A stretch of DNA of 64,000 bases from Allium sativum (Eukaryota > Streptophyta > Magnoliopsida > Asparagales > Amaryllidaceae). Below, piece by piece: positions 43,393-54,853 of the stretch (positions are counted from its first letter, which is position 1; every line of letters starts with the position of its first letter). Location: contig CM060910.1 of assembly GCA_030737875.1 (NCBI GenBank), positions 250,884,427 through 250,948,426 of the forward strand, in the 5' to 3' direction. Made by a program: the position numbers and the translations under genes. A model generated the notes under the pieces. That model was given only the letters and a program-made list of their open reading frames with translations, did not search any database and had not been told where the DNA came from.

Positions 43393-44775
43393 TTTACAAG
43401 GTTACGGTTCTAATGAATTAAGTAACACTTAACCAGATAAACATGTGGTGGGACATGGGGGTTAAGTGGGTGCCTTGGGTGGCATGTGAAATTAAGTGGG
43501 TGCCTTATGTGGCATGTGAAATACGATTAGATGCACTTAACCAAGTTGAAACATGTAAGAAGACATGAATAAAAATTGGGTTAAGTGGGAAACCTTAGTG
43601 GGGACCAAGCATAGGTGGAAAGCTTGTGTCATGCACGGGGGCCCTTTTCAAACCAGTAACCCATTAAGTATCTTTGTGAGCTCGAGCCAAGTCGAGGACG
43701 GGACACGCTTACTGGGTTTGATTGTAAGAGGTCAAAACGGGTCAGCGGTGGCAACGCAAGTCCAACAGGGTCATGTGCGTGGGCCCGGGCTGGTAGGTAA
43801 GACATCGTTGCATCATGTAGATATAAGCCATGCATCTCTAATGGTATCGGGTTGCCACTTTATGGAGTGATACACCCCACTGTGGGACCAGTACGGGTAT
43901 CTACGAGTTAGGGAGCCGATCGAATGGGGAAGGTAGTAGGTACGACTAGCGGAGATAGGAGCAGACGACACCTATGAAGACAGCTAGGAGTATAACTACC
44001 ATATTATAAATAAATATTGTATCTAGAATGGGGAGGGTAGTGGGTACAACTAGTGGAGATAGGGGCAGACGACACCTATGAAGACAACTAGGGGTACACG
44101 AAACTACCACTATCATTATTATGTTCTGTAGGCGGGATCAACTTTTAGGGTGACTAGTAATGGTGCGGTGAAATTAGCATTGGTACGGTATAGTAATTAT
44201 CCTATAGCGATTAGGAACGAGATTAACCCCAGAATATTCCTCTTATTTGCTTTGTCATGCCCACTTGTTTCATGGTCATATCTTATCTTACCAGTTTATG
44301 CCTTATTCTAGTTACTTTAATAATTATATTGTTAAAGTTATTATACTCGCCAGACTTTATGTCTGACCCCCTTGTTTTCGCCTCTTTTCTTCCTTTCCCC
44401 CCTAAAGGTTATCAGGGTGGGACTAGTACTAGTGGAGTTTTGATTTCGGATCTCTTTCTCTCTCTCTCTCTTTTGGAAGTGCTTGGATTGCTGAAAGTAA
44501 AGTTCAGCTCACCTCTTTTATGGCTACTTGTGTTGGGGTTTATGCTTTTTATTTTATGTACTCTGAAACAATTTATCAAGATGGATATTAAATGTACTTG
44601 GTTTATGAAGTTGTTGTAATCAAACTATTTCTCCGCTGTGATAAAAGTTGTTTTAAATTTTCAAGTACCATTATTTATATCTATCTTGTTATATTTTGTT
44701 CTGTGCACTAAATACGCTCCATGGAAGTTAATGCATTCCCTTTGTGAGTGACATTAATGGACGTGGAGTGTTACA

Positions 44776-45190
44776 TAAGCCCTTCGTTGGCATCACACAA
44801 AGCCATTTTACTTACAGTCACCTTCTCACCTGTGTCTTCCGACACTGCCAGGTAAGACTTTCTAGGGAGATAGCGGTGAAGAAGGCACCAACAGTCATTA
44901 GCTCCGCCACTCTCCGAAAGATGGGCATTCAAGTGCCCGATGATCATGACCCCCTGCCACCCGCCCCAGCTCAGCAGCCTCAGCATTATAACTAGGAGAG
45001 CCCAGAGCTCGCCGCCCTTCACAACATCCTGGCCGAGCTTCGAGAGGTTCGTGAGGAGCAGCGCCGATATGCGCATGAGATTGGTTGCATCTCGGGCATA
45101 TTACGTTCCTGGAGAGGGTGTGGTAACGGATCGGGTTCCAGCCGCGGAGCTCGACCAGCCTACAACGGAAAGTCATTGTTAGTATATGCG
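44776..45190 (+). pseudogene. 'Putative plant transposon protein' relic, C-terminal part
   Basis: Continues the frame interrupted by LTR E: FTYSHLLTCVFRHCQVRL, then VKKAPTVISSATLRKMGI (the …L.RMG… motif ending the plant transposon domain), then a Pro-rich tract. A TAG at 44993 is followed in frame by LAALHNILAELREVREEQRR, a coiled coil of the sort seen at the C-terminus of these proteins. The base composition is richer in G+C than its surroundings, as expected of former coding DNA. Confidence 0.62.
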
Positions 45191-45988
45191 TTGCGCATGT
45201 TGCATCTTGTATCATGTGTTTCCCTTTCCAGCATTTTCCTTATCTTTGTTGTTGTAGTGTTGTAACTGCTAGTGTTGTAAATCGCACGACCTTGGTTTAT
45301 AGGATTTCTATGTTTGGGAAATGTTTATGTCGTTCACACATATTTATTTGAATAAAATCTCATTTTACTTATCTAAACTAGCACTTGTCTTAGAGCTTGC
45401 AAAAATAGAATTCTGTGTTGGACAAATTTTTGCAAAGGACCGATTCTATGTTACGGGTATAAAAAATTGATAAATCGTCATTCTTTATTAAAGCTAAAAT
45501 TTATTTCGGTCTTTTGCATGTGATTTCAGTTTTCGCATTTTCTGCGCGACTGACTTCCTTCTTCGCCAACTTGTAACTTAAATCATTTAAATTTCTGCAA
45601 AATATATTTTTGAAACCTTTGGAAATTGTTGTTGGAAAAAAAAACTTTTCATCATTTTTGATTTTTTTACTGATTTACTTTCTTCTATTTCGGTTCGCAT
45701 GAAAAATCAAAATTTGAACATAGCAATTTGTGCACATTTAAACATATGTTTTACATTAAAATGGATGATGTAAATGGCACAAAGCGCACGTTATCGAAAT
45801 TTTGATTTTTCATACGAATTCATTTGGAAAGTAAAACGGTGTTAAAAAGAAATTTTCAAAATAAATATATGAATTTTTCAAGTTAAAATTTATTTTTATG
45901 AAAATTAATATTTTTGGTCACATGAATAGCATAAGGAAGATATTTGGATGTTTGTGTGTGCATTGTAGCGATGCAATAGGACTGACAA
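45191..45988 (+). other. Element D internal remnant, left of solo LTR B
   Basis: About 800 bases without recognised coding sequence. It resumes after solo LTR B at 49678. Confidence 0.45.
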
Positions 45989-46264
45989 TGTAACACCCCG
46001 TATTTTCTGTAAACGTATAAGTAACTAATCAGAGAATAATTAATTTTTAAATAAGAATCAAGGGAAACGGGTTGCGCCATTGCGTTCGTCTCGGAATTCT
46101 GCATGAAATCGAGTCCGAGTTTTTGAAAATTGGAGTTCATATGACCAAGTTATGACCCTCAGAAGTTTCAGGAATTTAAATAAAATAAAACAACTCGAAA
46201 ATAAAGCCAGAAATTCGAAATTCAAACCCAGAGAAGGCTGGCAAGAAAATTCCCACCCATATAC

Positions 46265-46362
46265 CCAGGTCGACTGGGGAGTCGACCACCCCCCCAACCA
46301 GGTCGACTGAGGAGTCGTCTGGGGTGTCGACCTCCCCATGAACAGGTCGACCTGGGAATCGA
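46265..46362 (+). promoter_or_regulatory. GTCGAC motif cluster, LTR B
   Basis: Six GGTCGAC/AGTCGACC/AATCGACC-type motifs ending about 85 bases upstream of the TATA box at 46447-46454. Confidence 0.5.
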
Positions 46363-46446
46363 CCTGCTCCCGAAACCCAGTTTTTGAACCTGATTCATTC
46401 TGATGTATATGGTCTCGTTTTCTATCTAGATTCGTCCGCCTAGTCC

Positions 46447-46454
46447 TATATAAA
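46447..46454 (+). promoter_or_regulatory. TATA box, LTR B
   Basis: CCTATATAAACAGCC followed by a pyrimidine-rich leader. Confidence 0.65.
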
Positions 46455-47770
46455 CAGCCCCCTAGCCTCATTTTCTCTACACAATTTCATTCTGTCTATA
46501 CTCTGCCTCTGTTCTAATTAAAAATAAAAATGGCGTCGCTACTCTGCTGGAATCAAAACTTGGACTGATGCATCTTCTTCCAACCTGAATAGAATTGAAA
46601 GCTAAATCAAATCTCAAATCAAAGTTTAGAGCTACAACAACGGTTTATTATTCTTTCTTAAAACCGCGAAAGGCAAGTACAGTTATTTTCCGCTATAAAC
46701 TGTAACTATAATTGTGACATGATTGTAATTCTGAATTTGAGGTTGTGTATGTTCTGTTCTGATATATTTTATTCTGTATCTCTTTCTTCTTTCTGTTCTA
46801 TAGCCAGGCTACCACGAGCCTGCGCCACATCTCATAAGAGATTAACGCACGAACGCTAAATCTTGGGACAAATAATAATGCATAATTGGACATGAAACTG
46901 TTGCCTATGAGACTATTGCCTATGACTATGATTCATGACTATGAGACTATTGCCTATGACATTGAATAAGAAACTATTGTGATTAGTCGCCCATGACTAT
47001 TGTGGTTAGTTGCCTATAACTATTGTAGTTAGTTTCTTATGCCTATTCCCTTAATGATATTAGATCTCATATTTAGTATGTAACTTTGCTAGTTTATTCC
47101 CATTCACTGTTATGTACATCGAGCCTATAGGGCCATTTCATGAGTATTTAGAGAACTTGTGGAAACATGTTATACGGGGATTGGGCGTAGCTTAATTAAG
47201 TAAATCTGGCATAGCAAATACGTTGGCATAATCTGAGTTGGCTATAATAGAGAATAATTTACATGTGTATTAGTCTTGGACATAAATGGTGAACTAGAAT
47301 ATTAAATCTAGTTTTGACATGAACTGTAAATTGGAATATTAAGGCTAAGATTTTGGGCATATATTGTATTATGAATTATGACCTTGATTTGGGCATGCAA
47401 GTTTAGGCTAAATTTATTATTAGACAAGATATGTAAATAGAGTTTTAGATATATATAATCTGCTAAATCTGTTAAATTGCCTGATCTGTTATCTGCTAAA
47501 ATTGTTGAATTGCCTAAACTGCTAAATCTGTTATCTGCTAAATCTGTTGAATCGCTTAAACTGCTAGATCTGCTACCTGTTGAATTGTCTGATCTGTTGA
47601 AACTAGATAATGGTAATCTGGGTATGGAAATCCGTAGGCTCGACCTAAGATTTAGTAGAACATGGAAATTTGATTAATCTGTTATATCCTATGAAGAAGT
47701 TTACTCTATAAAATAAACAGAATTAGTCTGATATCTGAAAAATCTGTATTGGAATGAATTGGCTATGACA

Positions 47771-47859
47771 CGAGGTTAGACTCTATTTGCGGTAGAAGGC
47801 TGCCCAGAACCAACCAGCTTAACCAGCGACCGCAAACTATCAGTCTAATGTGAGAGGTC
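47771..47859 (+). repeat. Stem-loop module 1, LTR B
   Basis: Outer stem TTAGACT/AGTCTAA and inner stem TTTGCGGT/ACCGCAAA. Confidence 0.65.
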
Positions 47860-47887
47860 GTAGGCATAACTAAAATATGCTTAGATA

Positions 47888-47977
47888 TGAGGTTAGGTCT
47901 GGCTTGTGGCAGAAGTCTGCCGGGAACCGCCCGGCATATCCAACGGCCACAAGCTACCGACCTAATGTGAGAGGTCT
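47888..47977 (+). repeat. Stem-loop module 2, LTR B
   Basis: Outer stem TTAGGTC/GACCTAA and inner stem GCTTGTGGC/GCCACAAGC. Both differ from module 1 by paired changes. The loop hairpin TGCCGGG/CCCGGCA is perfect. Confidence 0.68.
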
Positions 47978-48599
47978 ATGCATTAATATTTAATTAATGC
48001 AAAACTGGGATAAATATGATGTCTAAATCGTGTTGGGTGGATAGGGTTAAACCAATTGGACTAATGAATTTAACAAACCCGTTTCGTGAGTCTGTAGGCC
48101 CAATTACAAAGTTAGACAAATCTGTAAATCTGTTAAACATGTATATCTGATCCGTTAGTCTGAAAACTTGTCTGATCTGTGAACTAGTTGATCTGAACTC
48201 TGTATGTCTGAACTTGTAAACAAGTTAACCTGAAATCTGTTTGTCTGGGGACACATGGTTAGGAGGGAAATTACTTGTGTCATCTGTTGTTTGGGACCCA
48301 TATCAGTCAGTTACCCTTTCTGGTATCAAAACTTTGACCCAATAGTAGGTATGGTCTGGGCACGCTTACTAAACCAATTATAAGCGGTACATTCTGATAA
48401 TGGCAAGGGGTGTCGATGGTGTGTTCCAATCGGGTCATGTGCGTGCATGGATCCCGGTTTGCCTCTGAGGATGTAAGACGCCGTTACATCTGTAAATAGG
48501 TCTGTGCCAATTGGTTGTCACTTTAGGGAGTGATACACCCTATTGTGGGGCCGACACAGGGTATTTATGTATTTGGGAGCCGATAGCTTGGGGTAAGGT

Positions 48600-49070
48600 T
48601 TTAGGGTACACTTAGTTCTGTCTGTTTCTGTTGGTACTATCTGTTTCTGTTGGGTGGCAACACCTGTCTGTTTCTGCGTGGTACCGTCTGTTCGGGTGTT
48701 AAAGGCCCATTTACTAGTGTACACCTAATTCTACATTCTGTTTCCGTAGGGATTAATCTGTTTCTGTTTCTGTACCTTCTGTTCGGGTGGTAAAGGCCCA
48801 TTATTGGCATTCTGTTTCTGTCTGTCTCTGTTCGGGTGGTAAAGGCCCATTATTAGCATTCTGTTTTTGTCTGTCTCTGTTCGGGTGGTAAAGACCCATT
48901 ATTAGCATTCTGTCTGTTTCTGTTCAGGTGGTAAAGGCTCATTATTAGCATTCTGTTTCTGTCTGTTTCTATTCGGGTGTTAAAGGCCCATTATTAGCAT
49001 TCTGTTTCTGTCTGTTTCTGTTGGGGTGGTAAATGCCCATTACTAGCATTCTCTTCTGTGGAAATTATTT
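48600..49070 (+). repeat. TTCTGTTTCTGTCTG minisatellite in LTR B
   Basis: About seven units near 50 bases: a CT-rich TTCTGTTTCTGTCTGTTTCT part, then TTCGGGTGGTAAAGGCCCAT and TATTAGCA. Confidence 0.85.
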
Positions 49071-49677
49071 TGTTCCCGTTTCTGTTTCTGTTTAGACATT
49101 AGGGTGACACCTAATCCTGTTATACTAGTATTAGTGCAGAGAAATGAAAAGTAATATTATTCTGTTTCTTCTGTTTAACCTAAGTACATCTGTTGCTCCT
49201 GTTACTGTTATCTCTTATCCAGCTTATTTTCATGTCATAATTATTATTATCTGTTCATATGCTGAAAGTCACTGGACTTGCCAGACTTTGTGTCTGACCT
49301 TGCTTGTTTTCGCCCCTTTTTCTTCCGTTCCCCCCCGGGTTTTCCAAGGAGGGAATACTTTAGCTTGATCCGGATTTCTTCCGCTTGAAGTACTTAGAGT
49401 GCTTAAAGTATGGCTTGACTCCTTATGGCAACTTCTGTGGGGATTATGATTTTAAAGTTTTGTACTCTGATGATTTTTTGGACAAGACTAATATTTATGT
49501 ACTTGAGCTTTTGGTAAAGATGTAACCAAACTGATTTCTGTTTTCCGCTGAAATAAAGTTATAATTTCTCAAGTGTTGTTTATCTGTCTTGAAATTTTCT
49601 GTTCTATTTACTGAAATGCTCCACTAAAGTTAAGGCATTCCCTTTGTGAGTGACCTTAACGGAGGTGGGGTGTTACA

Positions 49678-50288
49678 GACAATACGATTAAAACGATAAG
49701 GATAACATGGAAAAGACCGTTTTAGCCTTGGAAATTTCCATACCTCGTCAACGATGCGCATGAGTTATTAATTAACTCATTTTACGTTTTAGAGCTTGTT
49801 TTAAGCCTCCTTTACAGTCTACAGATGGAAATTTTTGGAGTGTTTTTGGACTGAGGTGAAAATTCCACAGTAGGGTGGGAAATGTAATATCTATAAGCGG
49901 AGGAAACATTTAAATTCTTCGTTTTGATTTCCTTTTTTCCGATTTGGGAGAAATTAAATAGGAAAACGATTATATGCGTCGACGTTTTAGATGGTAGGGT
50001 TCGGATGCAAAAACACTTCTATTCCTAATTGTGTGAAGAGTATGGATGGAAAAGAGTTTTCAAAATTTGCATTCATATAGAACTACTAGTATAATTAGGG
50101 TGTTTTGCATCATGTTTTCAAAAGTGTTGTAAAAATTTTATGCATACATTTAGAGGGCCTGATTTAGAATCATCTTGCAAACATGTTTTATGGTTGAATT
50201 GCATTATGTACACCATGCACATATACACATGGTTGCAAAGTGGATGTACACAAATTGGTTGTGTATGATAGGATAGTAGATGTCAGAA
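49678..50288 (+). other. Element D internal 3' remnant
   Basis: Continues 45191-45988 after solo LTR B. No coding sequence is recognised. It leads to the polypurine tract. Confidence 0.5.
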
Positions 50289-50320
50289 TTTCGGGACGAA
50301 AATCCTTTTAAAGAGGAAAG
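50289..50320 (+). other. Element D polypurine tract region (split)
   Basis: TTTCGGGACGAAAATCC then AAAGAGGAAAG, matching the family A sequence before its polypurine tract. The tract continues at 57918-57924 (GGAAGAA) after solo LTR C', directly before LTR start 57925. Confidence 0.7.
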
Positions 50321-51228
50321 TGTAACAACCCGGTAATTCTGAACCAATTAAAAAAAATTATTTTAATAATTTTAATGAATTTTGAATATCCAAAATGATT
50401 TATTTTGAATAGTAATGACTAAAAATTTATTTAAATCAAAGTTAAAACAAATAATTTAATTTAATTATAAAAGGAGTTTGAAATGGCGCGGCAGTTCGAG
50501 AATTCGATTTTAAATTTCAATTTAATATACAGAATTCATTTTAAATCAGAATTGGACGAAACAAGAAATATTTAAATCTATTTAATTATATCTTTCTAAC
50601 GAATGTAAGAAACTAAGATTTGGCTTTAAAAGTTGTAAATTATGTCCAGTTTAAAATTAAGAAAAGTTGTTGTAGAATATATATATATATATATTTAAAT
50701 ATAATATATAGTCCTTAAAAATAGCCATTTTGCAAACGACCTCCATTTTCGATGAAACCACTTTTGTTGGAACCGGAAAGTCAAATTATTGCTAGATTTA
50801 AATTTTCATAATTTTTTGAATTAATATGTGAGCGTGGTAAAAGAAAACGTGTTTTGTTAGTTTTAGTAAAATTTAATCGACTTGAAAAAGGCCATTTTTC
50901 AAACGGTCGCAAAATTCGATAAAATTAGTTTTTTAAGGACCGTATCATCAAAACATAACTAGAAATATTTTTTTGGATTTTTAGAGTCAGTATGTGGCCC
51001 GGGTAAATTAAAATGTATAATCAAATTAAATAATTAAATGATTTATATTTTAAAATAAAGAAAAATGGGCCGAGATGATCAAATGGGCTGACGCGACCTA
51101 GTCCATTGTGTACGGAATAGGGGTATTTGCCTAGGGGCGATACTCGTTGGGTTTGATTTGGAGTTTGTATCAACATATAGATATTTTTTTTGTAAATAAA
51201 TAAAAATAAAAATACGCTAAGTATACAG

Positions 51229-51235
51229 TATAAAT
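51229..51235 (+). promoter_or_regulatory. TATA box, LTR C'
   Basis: CAGTATAAATACGG about 910 bases inside the LTR. Confidence 0.55.
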
Positions 51236-51984
51236 ACGGGGGTATACGCAAACCCTAATCCATTTGAACAGCCGCCGCTTACCTTAATCAATGGCCGATA
51301 CCCTCAGATTTTGATTCCCAATTTACTTTTAATCTGATCAATGATTGTCGAAACAACTTAAGGGAAAATTAAAGAGCTTGATGAGATCTTCGTGACCAAT
51401 TGTTGAGATGGGGTTTCGTGCTTCGATTTGGCCGGAATTGGATGACAAAGTGGCGCCGTTCGTGGTTGAATTGGGCACTCCAGGGGGGACGCACTCCACA
51501 TAGTGGTGGGTGATGGTGGCTTGGGCCAAGGGCTTCAAGGTGAAGACGTTCGATTGGGTCCTGTACCTTCCAGGAGGCGTGCGATTTTGATGATGAGGAG
51601 GGAAGTCGGGTTTGGCGAGTACGGGCAAATGGACGGGAAGAAGAAGATGTAATTTTATTTTAATTATAAAATTAATTATATTCTTTATGTAATCAAATCT
51701 TTAAAAACCCGTAACTCATTCAAATAGCAACATGATTCGATGAAATTTGATCTGTGGGAATCGCAGAAACGAGATCTACAACCTGGAACTGACTAGAGCT
51801 GAAATAGAGCTCATTGGAAATTCAGTCACAAATCGATATGAGATTTCTCGCTTTAAATTTAAAACAAAAATAATATATATATATAGAAATATATATTTAT
51901 TTATATTGATTGGGATTGTCATATTGTATGCGTTGTACAAAAATTTAGATTGATTGATCGACTGTGTTGATGATGATTTGTCAA

Positions 51985-53525
51985 ATTATATTTTTGTGTA
52001 AACAAAAAAATAACATTTTTAGTTAGAATATTTTTGTGTAAACACAAAAATAACATTTTTAGTTAGAATATTTTTGTGTAAAAAAAAATAACCTTTTTAG
52101 TTAGAATATTTTTATGTAAACAAAAATAACATTTTAGTTAGAATATTTTTGTGTAAACAAAAATAACATTTTTGGTTATATTATTTTTGTGTTAACAAAA
52201 AAAATAACATTTTTGTTGAAAATGTTACACTAGAATAGAAAATAACATTTTATTTATAAAATGTTGCATTAGATCAAAAATGCCATTTAGTTATAAAATG
52301 TTGCATTAGATTAAAAACACCATTTTGTTTATAATATGTTGTATTAGAATAATAATATCACTTTATTTAGATTAAACATGTCATTTTCATTAGAAGTGTT
52401 TATTTAGGTTAAAAAGAACATTTTTGTTAGGAAATGTTTATTTGGATTAAAAAATAACATTTTTGTTAAGAAATGTATATTTAGATTAAAGATGTCAATT
52501 TAGTTAGAAATGTTTTATTAGAATAAAAATGTCACATTTTGCTAGAAATGTCACATTAGAATAAATATGTCATTTTAGTTAAAAATGTTACATTAGAATT
52601 AAATTGTCATATTAGGATAAAAATAACATTTTGTTAGAAATTGTCATGTTAGATAGAAATAACATTTTTGTTATAGATTGTCATGTTAGATAAAAATAAC
52701 ATTTTTGTTATAAATTGTTATGTTAGATAAAAATATCATTTTTGTTAGATCATGTTATATTAACATTAAAAATATCATTTTAGTTAATCATGTTATGTTA
52801 ATATAAAAATATCATTTTAATTAATCATGTTATGCTAATATAAAAGTATCGTTTTTGATTAGAAAATGTTATGTTAGATTAAAATATCATTTTTGATTTG
52901 AAAATGTTATGTTAGATTAAAATATTATTTTTGATTAGAAAATGTTATGTTAGATTAAAATATCATTTTTGATTAGAAAATATTATGTTAGGTTAAAATA
53001 TCATTTTTGATTAGAAAATGTTATGTTAGATAAAAATATCATTTGGTTAGATAATATCATGTTAATTAAAGATATTATTTTGTTAGAATCATATCATGTT
53101 AATTAATGTCATTAATTGAAATGAGAATATGTTGACCTAAAATTTCACATTTTTATTGGGTATTAAGAATGATCGTCTTTTAGAATGAAAACATGTTGAC
53201 ATGAAAATATGTAATTTATTACCATTCATATTTAGTAAACGAAAATATGTCATTTATTAACATTTATATGTTGTAAATGAAAATATGTCATTAATTAACA
53301 TTTATTTTGTAAATGAAAATATGTCAACATTGCATTAAAATAAAAATGTCATTTTTTTAAGAAATGTTATGTTAATATAAAAATGTCATTTTGTTAGATC
53401 ATGTTATGTTAATTTAAAATGACATTTTGTTAGAATCATGATATGTTAAATTAAAATATCATTCAGTTAGAAAATGTCATGATGAAATAAAAAATGTCCT
53501 TTTATTAGGTAATGTCATGTTAATT
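51985..53525 (+). repeat. Long AT-rich minisatellite in LTR C'
   Basis: About 1.5 kb of degenerate 35-42-base units. Early units read TTAGTTAGAATATTTTTGTG; later units read GAAAATGTTATGTTAGATTA with ATATCATTTTTGATT. Confidence 0.85.
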
Positions 53526-54853
53526 AAAAATGTCAGTACACATGTCATTTATGTAGTGATCATAATTTTTCATAAATTTGTCATTTACATAGAAATCATA
53601 TTTTGTCAATAAGTATGTCTATTATGTAGAAATCATATTTTGTCAATATACATGTCATTTATGTTAGAGGACATATTGTGTAAATAAATATATCATTTAT
53701 GTTAGAAACACATTTTGCAATTCATACCAAATTATGATTGGTTAAATTTACTAACAAATGATTTATTTATATGAACTATTGTTGTTTGAAAACCCCACAT
53801 GGGTAATGGGATTTAACACGCACTAGTCCCAATATTTAGCTGTATGTCAATCGATGGATTGACAGTCTATGATGAGCACTATTTATTTATTTTAATGCTC
53901 TCACAATTATAAATTTCACTCTGGATGTAAATGGATTGTTTAATGATTATTTATCATTATTATTATATACATGCGATGTATGAAATCCATATGATTGAAA
54001 TTATATGGTAATTGATTGAGTCGCATTCCGATTCAGAATATCTTTTTTTTATAAAGAATATTCATAAATAAAGAATATTTTAAAATAATAAATATTTTAA
54101 AATAATTTTCAGTGAAGAAGAAAAATGTGAAGCCAAATTAAGTAGCGAACGCCATTTTAACCTGAACGTGTTTATCAATTGATTTTATTCGTTTTATAAT
54201 GAATGTCAAAGAGTAGTGATTTTAAAATATAATATTTTTGAAAATATTGATATTTATAAATATGGAATATCCAATTTTGATTTAAAATTGAAAATGAAGT
54301 TAAAATCATTTTAAGATGAATTTATAAATATTTTATAAAATATGTATTATATAGAAATCGACGATATATATTATATATATAATGGCCTGAATAGAACGCG
54401 CCGCGCAACGACCATTCGCGAATTTCGACCATTGACTTCAAATAGGTGTAACGGGAGATTCGACCGTCCGATTCTCCTAAAACCAGACCCGTTGGGTTCT
54501 TATTGAAAAGAGTTTTTCAATGAATATAAGCGCTTTGAAATCTAACAGTTGGATTTGGAATTATGTCCAAATCAATTTTAGAAAAGGTCGTTGTAAGTGC
54601 AGTTCGGTGGCCGTTATTGGAAACAGACTGTACAGGCCTTAAAAATTATTAAAAATATGGAAAAATTATGTAAAATCATAATAAATGATTTAAAAAGATT
54701 TTGGATGAAAAAATCCATATTTGAAAAGATAAAAATATATTTTTATCGAAATGAACTAGTTATTAACTAGAATAAATCTTTAAATTAAGATTTAATGAAG
54801 CTTTCCAATTAATTAATGATAAATTGGAATTAAATAAAATAAATTGGATTTTT

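Larger units (their letters stand above)
42130..44775 (+). mobile_element. Solo LTR E (2646 bp) inside the plant-transposon-protein frame
   Basis: It starts TGTACCAACCC and ends GTGGAGTGTTACA. Flanks TGAGC (42125-42129) and TAAGC (44776-44780) form a 4/5 target duplication. It carries a decayed box ATGTTCGTCTCAA (42222-42234), an (AT)n run (42327-42357), a minisatellite (about 42375-42800), two stem-loop modules (43181-43268, 43305-43392), hairpin CAGAC/GTCTG (44351-44365) and the common ending GCATTCCCTTTGTGAGTGAC. Confidence 0.8.
45989..49677 (+). mobile_element. Solo LTR B (3689 bp)
   Basis: It starts TGTAACACCCCG and ends GGTGGGGTGTTACA, with an exact target duplication GACAA (45984-45988 and 49678-49682). 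It is clearly related to family A LTRs: box 46082-46094, a GTCGAC cluster about 46265-46362, TATA 46447-46454, a GC-type donor AG|GCAAGT at 46673, stem-loop modules 47771-47859 and 47888-47977, a minisatellite about 48600-49070, hairpin 49282-49296 and a C-run at 49331-49338. No coding capacity. Confidence 0.9.

Noticed and set aside
43565..43870. 101-residue frame in LTR E
   Set aside because: The DNA aligns with non-coding LTR B sequence near 48250-48530, where the frame is not kept.
46082..46094. Possible RNA polymerase III B box in GCGTTCGTCTCGG
   Set aside because: The consensus needs an A where this has T (GTTCG-T), and no A box lies at the right distance upstream.
47771..47977. tRNA-like cloverleaf in the stem-loop modules
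   Set aside because: Stem lengths and spacing do not fit a tRNA, and no T-arm, anticodon stem or CCA-side pairing is present.
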